Shown in pieces: positions 14,043-14,436 of a DNA stretch of 14,436 nucleotides. How positions within the stretch are numbered: the first letter of the stretch is position 1; every line of letters begins with the position of its first letter. The notes under the pieces are model-generated. The model was not told where the DNA came from. It worked only from the letters and a program-made list of their open reading frames with translations, and made no database searches. This DNA is from Verrucomicrobiales bacterium. Its GTDB lineage: Bacteria > Verrucomicrobiota > Verrucomicrobiia > Verrucomicrobiales > DEV007. Made by a program: the position numbers and the translations under genes. The stretch spans positions 1 through 14,436 of the forward strand of contig JACETS010000049.1 of the NCBI GenBank assembly GCA_013911195.1, given 5' to 3'.

Positions 14043-14436
14043 ATGAAATTATTTATCGCTTCGTTAGTAATTATCTTATTTGGATTTGTTATCATTCGGT
14101 TTGAATCTCCTGGAGACAGACAACAGTTGTCAGAATTGGCTGTAGTGTTATTAATTACCTTATTAGCTGTAAGTGTTATTTCATGGTTGGCCTCTGGATT
14201 TTTGATTAGGCGAATTAGAGCTGATTTGCCAACAAAGAAAGAAAAAATATTTTTCTTATCGAAGTATTCAATATCATCCACGAGTTTGCTTTTTTTTACC
14301 CCCATATTAATTGAAGTTTTAACCAATACATATCCAATAGATTCTACCCAATTATGTTATCTTCTAGGTATAATCATTTTAGGATCAAAAATATTGGGGA
14401 GCAGTGTCATTTCGTATCGCAAAAAACCAAACCAAG
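14043..14436 (+). CDS. multi-pass membrane protein, N-terminal part, runs off the window
   Basis: An ATG at 14043 opens a frame with no stop through the window end (131 codons plus one base). It encodes hydrophobic stretches at about residues 2-19, 32-55, 80-96 and 107-122, separated by short charged loops (RRIRADLPTKKEK at about 57-69, and YRKKPNQ at the end), a layout of three or four membrane helices with positive loops. I do not recognise the family. The DNA is strongly AT-rich. A minus-strand frame over the same bases (14030-14326) is less plausible because the plus frame has a clear hydrophobic pattern. No ribosome-binding site is obvious; the gap to the preceding gene is 74 bases, so it may be in the same transcript. 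Confidence 0.6.
   Translation, partial: MKLFIASLVIILFGFVIIRFESPGDRQQLSELAVVLLITLLAVSVISWLASGFLIRRIRADLPTKKEKIFFLSKYSISSTSLLFFTPILIEVLTNTYPIDSTQLCYLLGIIILGSKILGSSVISYRKKPNQ

Noticed and set aside
14030..14326. Minus-strand frame of 98 codons at the window end
   Set aside because: The plus strand over the same bases encodes a clear multi-helix membrane pattern open to the window edge; the minus frame is Asn/Ile/Lys-rich as expected from the complement of AT-rich coding DNA.
1..14436. tRNA, rRNA, CRISPR arrays, transposases, integrases or attachment sites
   Set aside because: No cloverleaf-like segment, regularly spaced repeat, transposase motif or terminal inverted repeat pair was seen by eye on either strand.

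Overview
This window looks like a piece of chromosome from the PVC superphylum, most likely a marine or aquatic Verrucomicrobiota or Lentisphaerota member, with Planctomycetota as the alternative. Three things suggest this. A DUF1587/DUF1595/DUF1592/DUF1588/DUF1585 protein is coupled to a DUF1552 (HXXSHH) protein. A multi-heme CxxCH protein is paired with a sorbosone-dehydrogenase-like propeller. There is also a large sulfatase. Apart from the DUF1552 gene, most genes lack a clear Shine-Dalgarno sequence. Base composition is uneven: the flanks are AT-rich and the central block is clearly richer in GC.

Layout. Positions 96-815 (+) encode a membrane-anchored YafK-type L,D-transpeptidase-like protein. 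A 600-base gap follows (816-1415), with one possible 57-residue gene and a short minus-strand reading frame that may be a gene remnant. Positions 1416-5683 (+) form a two-gene operon with an ATGA overlap: a 978-residue secreted di-heme DUF1592-class protein and a Tat-exported DUF1552 protein. Facing it on the minus strand are a double sulfatase (12506-9654), then a penta-heme cytochrome c protein (9515-7191), then a beta-propeller protein (7191-5737). The last two are coupled by a TAATG junction. The two gene sets converge at about 5684-5736. A 427-base gap (12507-12933) holds repeats and hairpins. After it come a secreted orphan protein of 344 residues (12934-13968, +) and the start of a membrane protein that runs off the window end (from 14043, +).

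How the genes may work together. All five central proteins carry export signals or anchors. They supply seven CxxCH sites, one beta-propeller and two complete sulfatase active sites, which suggests a cell-envelope system acting on a sulfated glycan or a related polymer, with electrons passed through c-type hemes. That is inference from co-location: DUF1592 and DUF1552 proteins have no established reaction. The most distinctive points are the fused double sulfatase with both formylglycine motifs intact, an Ig-like domain inserted between DUF1588 and DUF1585, and repeated short motifs upstream of the minus-strand genes. No RNA gene, insertion sequence, CRISPR array or integrase was seen.
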